From NCBI GenBank assembly GCA_021773035.1, contig JAJFKU010000044.1:62001-126000 (forward strand): a stretch of 64,000 bases of DNA, read 5' to 3'. The notes under the pieces are model-generated. The model saw only the letters and a list, made by a program, of their open reading frames with translations. It had not been told where the DNA came from and searched no databases. Made by a program: the position numbers and the translations under genes. This DNA comes from Woeseiaceae bacterium. GTDB lineage: Bacteria > Pseudomonadota > Gammaproteobacteria > Steroidobacterales > Woeseiaceae. This document shows, piece after piece, positions 43,494-51,569 of this stretch (position 1 is its first letter; each line of letters begins with the position of its first letter).

Positions 43494-43757
43494 GTGGCAA
43501 AGAAACTCAAAAATGAAAAAGCCCTGCTCAGGGAAGCGCTGGTCATGGTGCTCGACGATGCCGTAAAGCGCGGCGTGGTCGAATTCGACGCGACCGACTC
43601 TCATGACCTCAAGATTCAGTACGCCTATCGCCTGCTGGTCCACGACAAAGCCATCGCCGCGTTACCGAACGGCCAGGAATCACTGCCAAAGATCAAGCAC
43701 CGACTGGCGATGTGGGTGACCCACCAGCTGCCGCCGGAGCACGAACTGCTCAAGTGA
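43494..43757 (+). CDS. Small conserved protein, DUF5062-like
   Basis: The protein has 87 residues from a GTG 14 bp after norB. The sequence (KKLKNEKALLREALVMVLDD, YAYRLLVHDKAIAALPNGQE, KIKHRLAMWVTHQLPPEH) resembles the small cytosolic DUF5062 family of gammaproteobacteria, which has no known function. It is probably transcribed with norCB; nothing indicates that it is part of the reductase. Confidence 0.65.
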   Translation: MAKKLKNEKALLREALVMVLDDAVKRGVVEFDATDSHDLKIQYAYRLLVHDKAIAALPNGQESLPKIKHRLAMWVTHQLPPEHELLK

Positions 43758-43770
43758 GCGTGAGCGCCGC

Positions 43771-44037
43771 TTAGCTCAGATGCTCATCCAGCGCGTCTTC
43801 GATTGACGTACGGATCGTGCCTTCAAGCATCGACAGGGCGAATCCCAGCCTGACATCGACATCAACTGTCTCATCGGTCACGGCAATACTGCCGTTAACG
43901 CCGCTACCGTCTATATTCAGGCAATCGTTGTTCCACGATGAGCGCAGCCCGTACTTGGCGCAAAGCCTGTCCGCAATTTCGTCGACGCGCTTTCGCACGC
44001 CGTCTTTGCCGAGTTTATGATCTCTTTGTATTTTCAT
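43771..44037 (-). CDS. Polyhydroxyalkanoic-acid-system (PHA_gran_rgn) family protein
   Basis: The protein has 88 residues from the ATG at 44037 (MKIQRDHKLGKDGVRKRVDE), preceded by GGGAAATC. The pattern ADRLCAKYGLRSSWNNDCLN followed by GSGVNGSIAVTDETVDVDVR matches the small family named after PHA granule regions, seen in many bacteria lacking PHA genes nearby, as here. It lies 13 bp after the large transglutaminase-like gene and may be co-transcribed with it. Confidence 0.75.
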   Translation of the reverse strand: MKIQRDHKLGKDGVRKRVDEIADRLCAKYGLRSSWNNDCLNIDGSGVNGSIAVTDETVDVDVRLGFALSMLEGTIRTSIEDALDEHLS

Positions 44038-44050
44038 GATTTCCCACGGC

Positions 44051-47000
44051 CTAGCGAAGTACGACTGACTGCTCGATAGCATCAACCGCCCTGCGCTGAA
44101 ATTCTGCGAACTCCCGATATTCGTCTGGTTCGAAGCGAGCCTCGGACGCGACATAGTCGAACTGAATCTGCCAGCTGCTATCCGCCCCGCTCACTTCCCG
44201 GCGCCAGTTGCCGAACTGCGACTCACCGACACCGGGCTTACTGGATACGGCATCGAGTGCACCACCTGACGGGAACTTCAGCGACGTTGTCGCGCTTACG
44301 CGCAGCGGATAGAAAAACTCGAACGGAAAACGACGGTCGGCGACACGCTCGTATTCCAGATAATAAGCCTCGAGGAACCCGGGAACCTCGAAACCTCCGT
44401 TCGCATCCAGCGGTAAGGTGTAGCGCAATTCCAGGATAAGATCGTAGCCGGCGTCGAAAACGTTCTCAACGACATAGTCGGTTACTTCCGCATCCTCGTA
44501 TCTCGCGGCGACCCAGCGCTGCATGGACGACAGCATCTCCGAGGTTTCTATCGATCGCAGCTGCCCGCGCAACTCCGCCGCCTGGTAACCGGTCAGGCGA
44601 GCAGTCTCCCACACCTTTATATAACCCTCGTCGCCCGGCTCAACGACACGCTCGACACTCAGGCCGGTTAAGGTCGACTGATAGTCGGGTATCGAAACCA
44701 GCCCGGACTCGTCGCCCAGCAGCAGCGCATAATTGCCCGCCATTGAGCGCGGCGCCAGCTCGCCGAGCCGCATGTCCTTGTCGGTGGTATCGACAAAAAC
44801 GCGCTCATCGTTCATAGGCACCGCAACGATGACGTGATTGAACTGATCGGTGTTCGGCAGACCGGGAACAATTTTCTGCTGCAGATTGACAAGCGCCAGT
44901 GACGCGTCGATGCCGACGGACTCGAGCATCGAATACAACAACAAGGCGTGATCCTTGCAGTCGCCGTAGCGGTCGCGCAGTGTCTCGCGAGCAGTCTTTG
45001 GAATGTACGCGCGGCGGCCGAATTCGAGCGCTTTGTAGTGAATCTCATCCTGCACGTAGGCGCTCAGAATTTCGATCTGGCGCGAGCGGCTGTCGACACC
45101 TTCAACCAGGCGCGATGCACGTTCCGAAACACTCTCGATATCCAGTTTGTCTTCGATTTTCGCCAGGTACTCGGCGCCGACGGACTGCCAGTCCGAACCG
45201 ACGGTACCCAACTGCACCCACGGCAGAATCTGATCGAAATAGGGCTGCAGCGGTTCCCAGCGAAAGGCAAGCGGCGACTGCATCTCCCATACCAGCGCCT
45301 TGCCACGTTTGACGGGTTCGGAAACACCGTTCGTCCAGTAACGAATCTCCCCAAGCTGCCCGGTAACGAACAGGGCGCTGTAGGCTATTGGCCGATCGCT
45401 GGCCATATAGATGGTCTCAAGTGGGAACGTGCCGTCCTCAACAAACGTCAGCTTGCTGACTACCGCCTCGATAACGACACCAGGCGCCAGGCTCGGAACG
45501 GGCAGGTGAACGGTCTTTTCGGTACTCGCCTCGTAACCGTCCTCGTTGTTGGTGATGTAGTAGGTACTGAGATCCCCCTCCGCGAGCAGCTCTCCGGCGG
45601 CGCTGCGAACGACCAGGGAATTGACGAACAGGCTCTCGTAGCTGGGGTCGTAGTCGAATTCGAGTGTGCTGAACTGCGCGATACCGTTGTCATCGGCCAC
45701 GCGAATCTTGCGGTACAGGGTTTCGGTGCGTGTCTCGCCACCGGAAAACTCATAGCCGGTGATGCGGCTCAGGAAGTCAGCGCCGTACCCGGCCCCGCCC
45801 GTCACCGCATCGTCTGCCGCGAATATCCTGCGCATGTCCTTCGGCAACGCGACCGCCTCGATAGGCGTGCTGATCGTCGAGACGTCTCCCTGCCCGAGAG
45901 TCAGATCTATTGCCTCTATGTACTCCCTTATACTGGAATTGCCGGGCGAGAACGTGAGTGCCGCCTCAAACGATTCGCGCGCCTTGCGATAGGAGCGCAG
46001 CTGATACTCCGCATCGCCCTTGTAGTAGTAACTCTGCAACGATCGGTAACCGTTTTCGATGAGCTGTTCGGCCAGTTCGGCGACCGCCGCCGGATTGCCC
46101 ATGTCGTCAAGAATTGACATACGCTCGTAGACAAGGTCAGCATTAAAAGGTCGCCCTGCCGTCATCTCGTCCAGGATCGCCAGCGCTTCCTGGTACTTCT
46201 GCCGGCGGCTCAGCAGCTGCACTTTGAGCAGCCTCATCTTGTCGTTTTCGGCACCCGCCGTATAGTCTGCATAGGCTGTATCGAGACGCTCCCAGAGTTC
46301 GGCATCCGCCAGCGCCGTCATATAACTGGAAAAATCATCGTCTTCACGATAGCCATTCGCGAACAGCTCGCTATAGATTCGAATAGCTTTCCCGGCGTCG
46401 TCGGTCTGGAATGCCAGCCATGCCTCCCAACTCTGCACTTCCTGATTGTCCGGGAACGGTTGTACCCGCACCTGCAGCCAGTCGCGTGCTTCGACATAAG
46501 CATCGACCTCCACCAGCGCGCGTACCGCATTCAGCAAATAGGTATCGTAGTCGGGATAGAGTTCACTGGCTTTCGCAAAATACTGGTGCGCGTCGCGAAA
46601 ACCGCGGGCAGCGTAATAGTGCAGCCCCAGGCCATTCAGCATGGAGGCGTTAACTCGCTGTTCGAGCGTATCCTGATAGTCTCCGGAAAGCGCCCCCGGC
46701 ACACCGACAAGTTCGAAGTCGGACCAGAGCTTGCCAAGCTCGCGCCTGACGTTCTTGTGCGCCGCCGGACCCCATGCCGCCAGTGTGTAGGCACAGTGAT
46801 CGTTAGCTACGATCCATTGATGATAAAGATATTCCTCACCATCTGACTCGTCGACGCCGACGAACAGCTTGCCGGCAGCGTCACCCTTGCGGATTTCATA
46901 CTCCTCGGTAATAAAATCCGACGGATAATCCTCGCCAAACTGCTGCATTACGACACTATATATAGCGTTATCGGTTGGCCGTTTCTCCTGCCAGCAGACA

Positions 47001-47758
47001 GGCATTACGACCGTCCCATAACCGCGCGCCGACAAAGCGCCCATATCGGCGGCGTCGTTCGACTCCTGCAGGTCGTCCCAGGCGAACCAGCTCTTGCCGC
47101 GTGCCCGAAACCGGTACCCGAATGCCTCCGAACGATAGTCGCGAACGGATCTCTTCGGCGCCACTGCAACGCGGACGCTGGCTGTCGGATCAAGAATCGA
47201 GAAAGCGGACAACACGGTATTCGCTTCCTTCCTGACGGCGTCTTCGCTCTCGTCGACAGCGAACGTCAATAGCTGGTAAGAAAACTCACCGACGACGGCT
47301 ACAGACATTACGTAGATGATCGGCGACGACGCCACTTCAGCGTACAGCACCTTCTGGAAAAACTGCATGCCGTGCCGTTCGATGGCACCCAGATCCTTAT
47401 GCTCGATATAGTTCGCGTCTTCCCTGGCATTGAGCTCTTCGCTCATCGCGATCTGCGCCAGCCCGGCGTAATCCTCTGCCGACATTCCGCCACCCAGGCT
47501 ATCGACAATGGCCACCGAAAACGCATTCGGTTTGAAACGAATAGCGGCAAAACTTGCGTCCGGAATCTGCTCACTGAAGTCAACGAATGTATAGGCCTCG
47601 TCGCTGAGATCGAGCCTGTAATTAAGTGCCTCGTTCTCGAAGACGGCAACTCGCTCACCGACCTTGTCGGTGTAGGAGAATTCATCCGCGATGGCCACAG
47701 CCGGCACGACGAGAATCCAGGCGAGCAGCGTCGCCAGCAGGGTTTGGCAGATATTCAT
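44051..47758 (-). CDS. Very large DUF3857/transglutaminase-like protein with TPR region
   Basis: The protein has 1235 residues from the ATG at 47758, chosen because it opens a signal peptide (LLATLLAWILVVPAVAIA-D); the frame runs 39 codons further. Residues ~20-380 form two repeated beta domains (AYTFVDFSEQIPDASFAAIR). Residues ~380-640 hold TPR-like repeats (YFAKASELYPDYDTYLLNAV, FEAALTFSPGNSSIREYIEA). A DUF3857 domain (~680-870) follows, then a transglutaminase-like core with catalytic Cys in LRDRYGDCKDHALLLYSML and His/Asp in FNHVIVAVPMNDERVFVDTT, and a DUF2569/3858-like C-terminal beta domain. It is periplasmic or outer-membrane associated; the reaction is unknown. Confidence 0.85.
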   Translation of the reverse strand: MNICQTLLATLLAWILVVPAVAIADEFSYTDKVGERVAVFENEALNYRLDLSDEAYTFVDFSEQIPDASFAAIRFKPNAFSVAIVDSLGGGMSAEDYAGLAQIAMSEELNAREDANYIEHKDLGAIERHGMQFFQKVLYAEVASSPIIYVMSVAVVGEFSYQLLTFAVDESEDAVRKEANTVLSAFSILDPTASVRVAVAPKRSVRDYRSEAFGYRFRARGKSWFAWDDLQESNDAADMGALSARGYGTVVMPVCWQEKRPTDNAIYSVVMQQFGEDYPSDFITEEYEIRKGDAAGKLFVGVDESDGEEYLYHQWIVANDHCAYTLAAWGPAAHKNVRRELGKLWSDFELVGVPGALSGDYQDTLEQRVNASMLNGLGLHYYAARGFRDAHQYFAKASELYPDYDTYLLNAVRALVEVDAYVEARDWLQVRVQPFPDNQEVQSWEAWLAFQTDDAGKAIRIYSELFANGYREDDDFSSYMTALADAELWERLDTAYADYTAGAENDKMRLLKVQLLSRRQKYQEALAILDEMTAGRPFNADLVYERMSILDDMGNPAAVAELAEQLIENGYRSLQSYYYKGDAEYQLRSYRKARESFEAALTFSPGNSSIREYIEAIDLTLGQGDVSTISTPIEAVALPKDMRRIFAADDAVTGGAGYGADFLSRITGYEFSGGETRTETLYRKIRVADDNGIAQFSTLEFDYDPSYESLFVNSLVVRSAAGELLAEGDLSTYYITNNEDGYEASTEKTVHLPVPSLAPGVVIEAVVSKLTFVEDGTFPLETIYMASDRPIAYSALFVTGQLGEIRYWTNGVSEPVKRGKALVWEMQSPLAFRWEPLQPYFDQILPWVQLGTVGSDWQSVGAEYLAKIEDKLDIESVSERASRLVEGVDSRSRQIEILSAYVQDEIHYKALEFGRRAYIPKTARETLRDRYGDCKDHALLLYSMLESVGIDASLALVNLQQKIVPGLPNTDQFNHVIVAVPMNDERVFVDTTDKDMRLGELAPRSMAGNYALLLGDESGLVSIPDYQSTLTGLSVERVVEPGDEGYIKVWETARLTGYQAAELRGQLRSIETSEMLSSMQRWVAARYEDAEVTDYVVENVFDAGYDLILELRYTLPLDANGGFEVPGFLEAYYLEYERVADRRFPFEFFYPLRVSATTSLKFPSGGALDAVSSKPGVGESQFGNWRREVSGADSSWQIQFDYVASEARFEPDEYREFAEFQRRAVDAIEQSVVLR

Positions 47759-47924
47759 GCTTTGGGATTCTACCCGCCATTCAGCTCTATTGTGTGCTGC
47801 AGTCGGCAGCTTTTCGCAATCGAACGCCCGGCGGGCCTGTTCCTTGGCGGCTGATGTTATATAATCGCCCGCCACTGCCGGGCGTAAGGCCCGCGATTCT
47901 TTTCAAACCTTCCGGAGCAATAAG

Positions 47925-48437
47925 TTGAGTCGGGATCAAAAGTTCTTTGATATGTACTCCCTCGTTCTCGGCGTTCTCGGTGCCGTCACGATAGCGATTC
48001 TCGTGCTGGCAATGAAAATGTCGGACCTGACGCAGGGCGTCTATACGCGCGATGGCGCCGAATACCAGCAAGAGCTGGCGAGTCGCATCCGACCGCTTGG
48101 CGAGGTTTACCTGCCCGGGGAAGAGCGGGAGTCCCAGGCACCGACGGTCGAAGCACCGGCCGCGGCGGAACCGGTTGCCACAACGCTGTCCGGCCCGCAG
48201 GTCTATAACACCGCCTGTATCGCCTGTCACGGTAACGGCATTGCCGGCGCACCGGTAACGGGCGAAGCGGCACAGTGGGTCGAACGACTCGCGCAGGGTC
48301 CGGAAGTGTTAAAACAGCACGCGCTGGAAGGCTTTACCGGGTCTACCGGCGTCATGCCGCCAAAGGGCGGTCGCGTTGGTCTTTCCGATGCGGAAGTCGA
48401 GGCTGCGGTCGATTATATGACCGAGCAGTTACAGTAA
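47925..48437 (+). CDS. Membrane-anchored cytochrome c5-like protein
   Basis: The protein has 170 residues from a TTG that follows GGAGCAATAAG. One N-terminal TM (SLVLGVLGAVTIAILVLAM), a flexible Pro/Ala/Glu linker (~65-88) and a class I cytochrome c domain with CIACH at 98-102 and axial Met in TGVMPPKGGR. The pattern is that of gammaproteobacterial cytochrome c5, an electron donor to terminal oxidases or reductases. It diverges from the large transglutaminase-like gene. Confidence 0.9.
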   Translation: MSRDQKFFDMYSLVLGVLGAVTIAILVLAMKMSDLTQGVYTRDGAEYQQELASRIRPLGEVYLPGEERESQAPTVEAPAAAEPVATTLSGPQVYNTACIACHGNGIAGAPVTGEAAQWVERLAQGPEVLKQHALEGFTGSTGVMPPKGGRVGLSDAEVEAAVDYMTEQLQ

Positions 48438-48459
48438 GGTATCAGGCAAAGCGGCAGCA

Positions 48460-48475
48460 GCGCCCGAACGGGCGC
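48460..48475. terminator. GC-rich hairpin between convergent genes
   Basis: GCGCCCG (48460-48466) and CGGGCGC (48469-48475) form a 7-bp GC stem with a 2-nt loop, midway between the cytochrome stop (48437) and the TBDR stop (48490). It has no T-run; it may block transcription from both sides. Confidence 0.4.
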
Positions 48476-48489
48476 CGCGGCCATTGTCA

Positions 48490-51435
48490 TCAGAAACCGA
48501 TATTGATGTCCGCGTATATGTAGCGGCCCATCCAGGAATGCAGCGACCCCTCGTAACCGTAGGCCTCATCGGCCAGCGGCGGTTCTTCGTCGAACAGGTT
48601 GCGTATACCGACACGGACGCGCGTTTCCTCGGCAAACCCGCCTTCAATCCGATAGTCGCCATAAACGTTGACCTTGTAGTAGCTATCGACCGGCAGCGGT
48701 GCGCCGGGGTTATCGGTATCGTTGTCCGCCGCTGTCTGGATATCGAACACCTTGCCGACATAGTTCGCTGACAGACCCGCACCCCACTGGTTTTTCCGCC
48801 AGGAAGTAATCAGTGTTGCACGCCATTTCGGACGGAATTCCTGCTCGATGAGGTTGCCGACGTTCTGTGCCGGCACACCGGCCTCCACGAGTTGCTGCGT
48901 AATGGGACCCGCCTGCTGTTCGAACTCGGTAAGACGTGCGCCACTCAGCTTGACATCGAAATCGCCAAGCGCCGTGTCGAAGCCATAGTTGACACTGAAG
49001 TCATAACCGGCGATCGAGCGTGGCTGGAAGTTAATGTATCGATCGAAAACGATTTCCACCTGTCCGAGCGAACCGTCGCCCGTAATCTCACGCTGCACAG
49101 CCGGATTCGAGGAACCCTGAGCCCGCAATACGCCGTCGAGCGTCATGTGATTCTGACCGCCGAGAATCCCGACGACCCCTTCCTGGTCGATTTTCCAGAA
49201 GTCCAGTGTCAGTGTCAGTGCGTCAAGCGGGGTCACGACGATACCAAACGACGTGTTTTCGCTTTCCTCGGGCTTCAGATCCATATTGCCCTCGCGAACC
49301 TCCTGTACACCGTAGCTGGGGACCACGCCGGTGATCGGGTCGACGAGCGCCGGGTCAGAACGTGTATTGACGACCGAGACCTGTCCCTGATGAACCTGAA
49401 TCAGGTTGGGTGCCCGGAAGCCTTCGGAGTAGGCGGCGCGGAACTGTAGCGCGTCGATCGGGTACCACGAGGCAGCGATACGGGGCTTGGTGATGCTCCC
49501 CACGTCGGAGAAGTTCTCGTAACGCGCCGCAAGCTGCACGTCCAGGCTCTGCGCGAACGGTGCGTCGCTCAGCAGGGGCAGCAGGAATTCCACGTAGGCC
49601 GACGTGACATCTCGTTCACCGCTGGAATCGGGCGATGCGCTGCTCCCAAGCATATCGCTGACATTCACCAGTGAACCCGTAAGCGCATCGGTAAAGCTGG
49701 TCGTACCGTCCGAGCGCGGATCTCTGTCCTCCACGAAATCCTCTTCGCGATACTCCAGCCCCATGCCAATCCCGACATCGCCACCCGGCATCGAAAAGAT
49801 GGATGGGTTTGAGAACTTGAAGTCGACCAGTTTGATTGACGTGCTGCTCTTGCGGTTGACCTGGATGAGAAATGGATCGATGACCGATTGCGGATTCGGA
49901 TTGGCCGTTACCGGTGCCGTCGGGTCTAGCGGATTGCCACCGTTAAAAATATTGTAGGCATCCGGTGTATCGAGCAGCAGCGATTGCTGGAACAGCGTGC
50001 TGCTGATTCGATCGTCCGTCTGATCGTGCGTGTCGGCCTCGCTGTAGAGCACGGCCGAATCCCAGTCCCAGTCGCCAAATGTGCCGCGCAAACCGGCGAG
50101 CAAACGCAGGCTTTCGTTCGTTACCTCGACCCTTCGCGGTCCGGTATCGATCGGGCGGAAGCTACGCAGGCGGAAACTCACACCCTCGACGGGAACCACG
50201 AGCGGGTCCAGCCCGGGGAGACGATTCGGATTCGCCCTGCCATCATCGAAGGTCACCGGGCCCAGCGGGTTCCAGTAATAATCCGCCGGAACTTCCATGC
50301 GCCCGTTCGACAGATTGCCCGCCTGCTCCCAGACGCGATTCGACACGGCCCGGTAGTAACCGACCTCGCCGAACAACTCTACGGCGTTGTCGAAGTCGTG
50401 ATTCAGGAATGCGAAGACGTTACTGCGGTCGCGATCCGAAATCAGCGTCCTCGCGCCGTTGCGATTCAGGCGTAACGCGCGATCACCGCTGCCACCATCG
50501 AGGCACACACTTGAGTCATTGAGCAGAAAACTGCAGTCCGCGGAGCCCAGGGATCCGCCACTGTCGGTCGTCAGATCAAGCGGTCGCACATGTAATCGGC
50601 CGAGACCGCCGTCAAAATCAAACTGGCCCCAGTTGGTCGCCGTCGAACGTCCATCGAGTTGCGTATCACCGGCATAGTCCGGATTGTTCGCGACGCGGGG
50701 TCGTAGATCTGCGTTCGCGGCAAATCCTTTTTCCGCGGCCATGATCCCGTCGCGCGTCGCAAACGATCCCGTCAGCGTAACGTTGGTCGCGCCGCCGTTG
50801 AAGTTGAAGCCGATTGCACCATCGATAACCGTCTGTTTGAAGCCGGTGTCGGACTCGGTGCCATAGTTGACGTTCAGTTCGGCACCGTCGTAGTCATCGC
50901 GAAGTACGTAGTTGATGACGCCCGCGACGGCGTCCGTACCGTAGATCGCGGAAGCACCGTCACGCAGAACTTCGACGCGCTGCAAACCGCGTACCGGCAG
51001 CGTGTTCGAGTTTGGCGTCACGACCGGCACGAGGTTCTCGGTTTGCGTGCCCGGGTGCAGCACCATTCTGCGACCGTTGATCAGCACCAGTGTATTACCG
51101 GTGCCGAGGCCGCGCAGATTGATGGAACCCACATCGCCACGGGCGGCATTCACGCCGGTCGTCACCGACTCGTTGAAATTGGTTTCGCCGATTTGCGGAA
51201 TCGAACGCAGCAACTCGGCGCCCGACGTCGCGCCGGTAGCATCGATATCGCTCATCGAAAGTACTGAAACCGGTAACGTGCCTTCGACGTCCGCTCCGCG
51301 GATCTGCGAGCCGACAACGATTAGCTCTTCAATGACCTCTTCGCTGTCATCGTTGTCCTGAGCAAGGACAAGGGCGGGCGCAAAAACGGCAACGAGCGCC
51401 CAGAAAGCGCCGCTGGAAAATTGGCTGGTAGACAT
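48490..51435 (-). CDS. TonB-dependent outer-membrane receptor
   Basis: The protein has 981 residues with signal peptide SGAFWALVAVFAPALVLA-Q and an upstream ribosome site GAGGGGAAACATCA. Plug landmarks: IEELIVVGSQIRGADVEGTL, GSINLRGLGTGNTLVLINGR and GASAIYGTDAVAGVINYVLR; the barrel closes GRYIYADINIGF. It follows the CapA-like gene by 134 bp on the same strand, and both diverge from a LysR gene that leads the D-amino acid/peptidase operon, so a peptide-like or gamma-glutamyl substrate is plausible. The substrate cannot be read from the sequence. Confidence 0.9.
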   Translation of the reverse strand: MSTSQFSSGAFWALVAVFAPALVLAQDNDDSEEVIEELIVVGSQIRGADVEGTLPVSVLSMSDIDATGATSGAELLRSIPQIGETNFNESVTTGVNAARGDVGSINLRGLGTGNTLVLINGRRMVLHPGTQTENLVPVVTPNSNTLPVRGLQRVEVLRDGASAIYGTDAVAGVINYVLRDDYDGAELNVNYGTESDTGFKQTVIDGAIGFNFNGGATNVTLTGSFATRDGIMAAEKGFAANADLRPRVANNPDYAGDTQLDGRSTATNWGQFDFDGGLGRLHVRPLDLTTDSGGSLGSADCSFLLNDSSVCLDGGSGDRALRLNRNGARTLISDRDRSNVFAFLNHDFDNAVELFGEVGYYRAVSNRVWEQAGNLSNGRMEVPADYYWNPLGPVTFDDGRANPNRLPGLDPLVVPVEGVSFRLRSFRPIDTGPRRVEVTNESLRLLAGLRGTFGDWDWDSAVLYSEADTHDQTDDRISSTLFQQSLLLDTPDAYNIFNGGNPLDPTAPVTANPNPQSVIDPFLIQVNRKSSTSIKLVDFKFSNPSIFSMPGGDVGIGMGLEYREEDFVEDRDPRSDGTTSFTDALTGSLVNVSDMLGSSASPDSSGERDVTSAYVEFLLPLLSDAPFAQSLDVQLAARYENFSDVGSITKPRIAASWYPIDALQFRAAYSEGFRAPNLIQVHQGQVSVVNTRSDPALVDPITGVVPSYGVQEVREGNMDLKPEESENTSFGIVVTPLDALTLTLDFWKIDQEGVVGILGGQNHMTLDGVLRAQGSSNPAVQREITGDGSLGQVEIVFDRYINFQPRSIAGYDFSVNYGFDTALGDFDVKLSGARLTEFEQQAGPITQQLVEAGVPAQNVGNLIEQEFRPKWRATLITSWRKNQWGAGLSANYVGKVFDIQTAADNDTDNPGAPLPVDSYYKVNVYGDYRIEGGFAEETRVRVGIRNLFDEEPPLADEAYGYEGSLHSWMGRYIYADINIGF

Positions 51436-51482
51436 TGATGTTTCCCCTCAAACACACGGTGTCGCATTGAAATGCTGATCAA

Positions 51483-51502
51483 CGAGTGCGGTTTTGCACT
51501 CG
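51483..51502. other. Small hairpin between CapA-like and TBDR genes
   Basis: CGAGTGC (51483-51489) and GCACTCG (51496-51502) form a 7-bp stem with loop GGTTTT. No T-run follows on the minus strand. It may tune the ratio of the two genes or be part of the TBDR leader. Confidence 0.4.
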
Positions 51503-51569
51503 CATTTCAAACTAGCAACTGCCTTGAAGAGTGACCAATAGCATGTGTTGCCGTGGTCATAGCCCGGGG

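Noticed and set aside
44948..46117. Plus-strand open frame of 389 codons
   Set aside because: It is antisense to the transglutaminase-like gene, whose catalytic Cys segment lies in this stretch; a codon-bias shadow.
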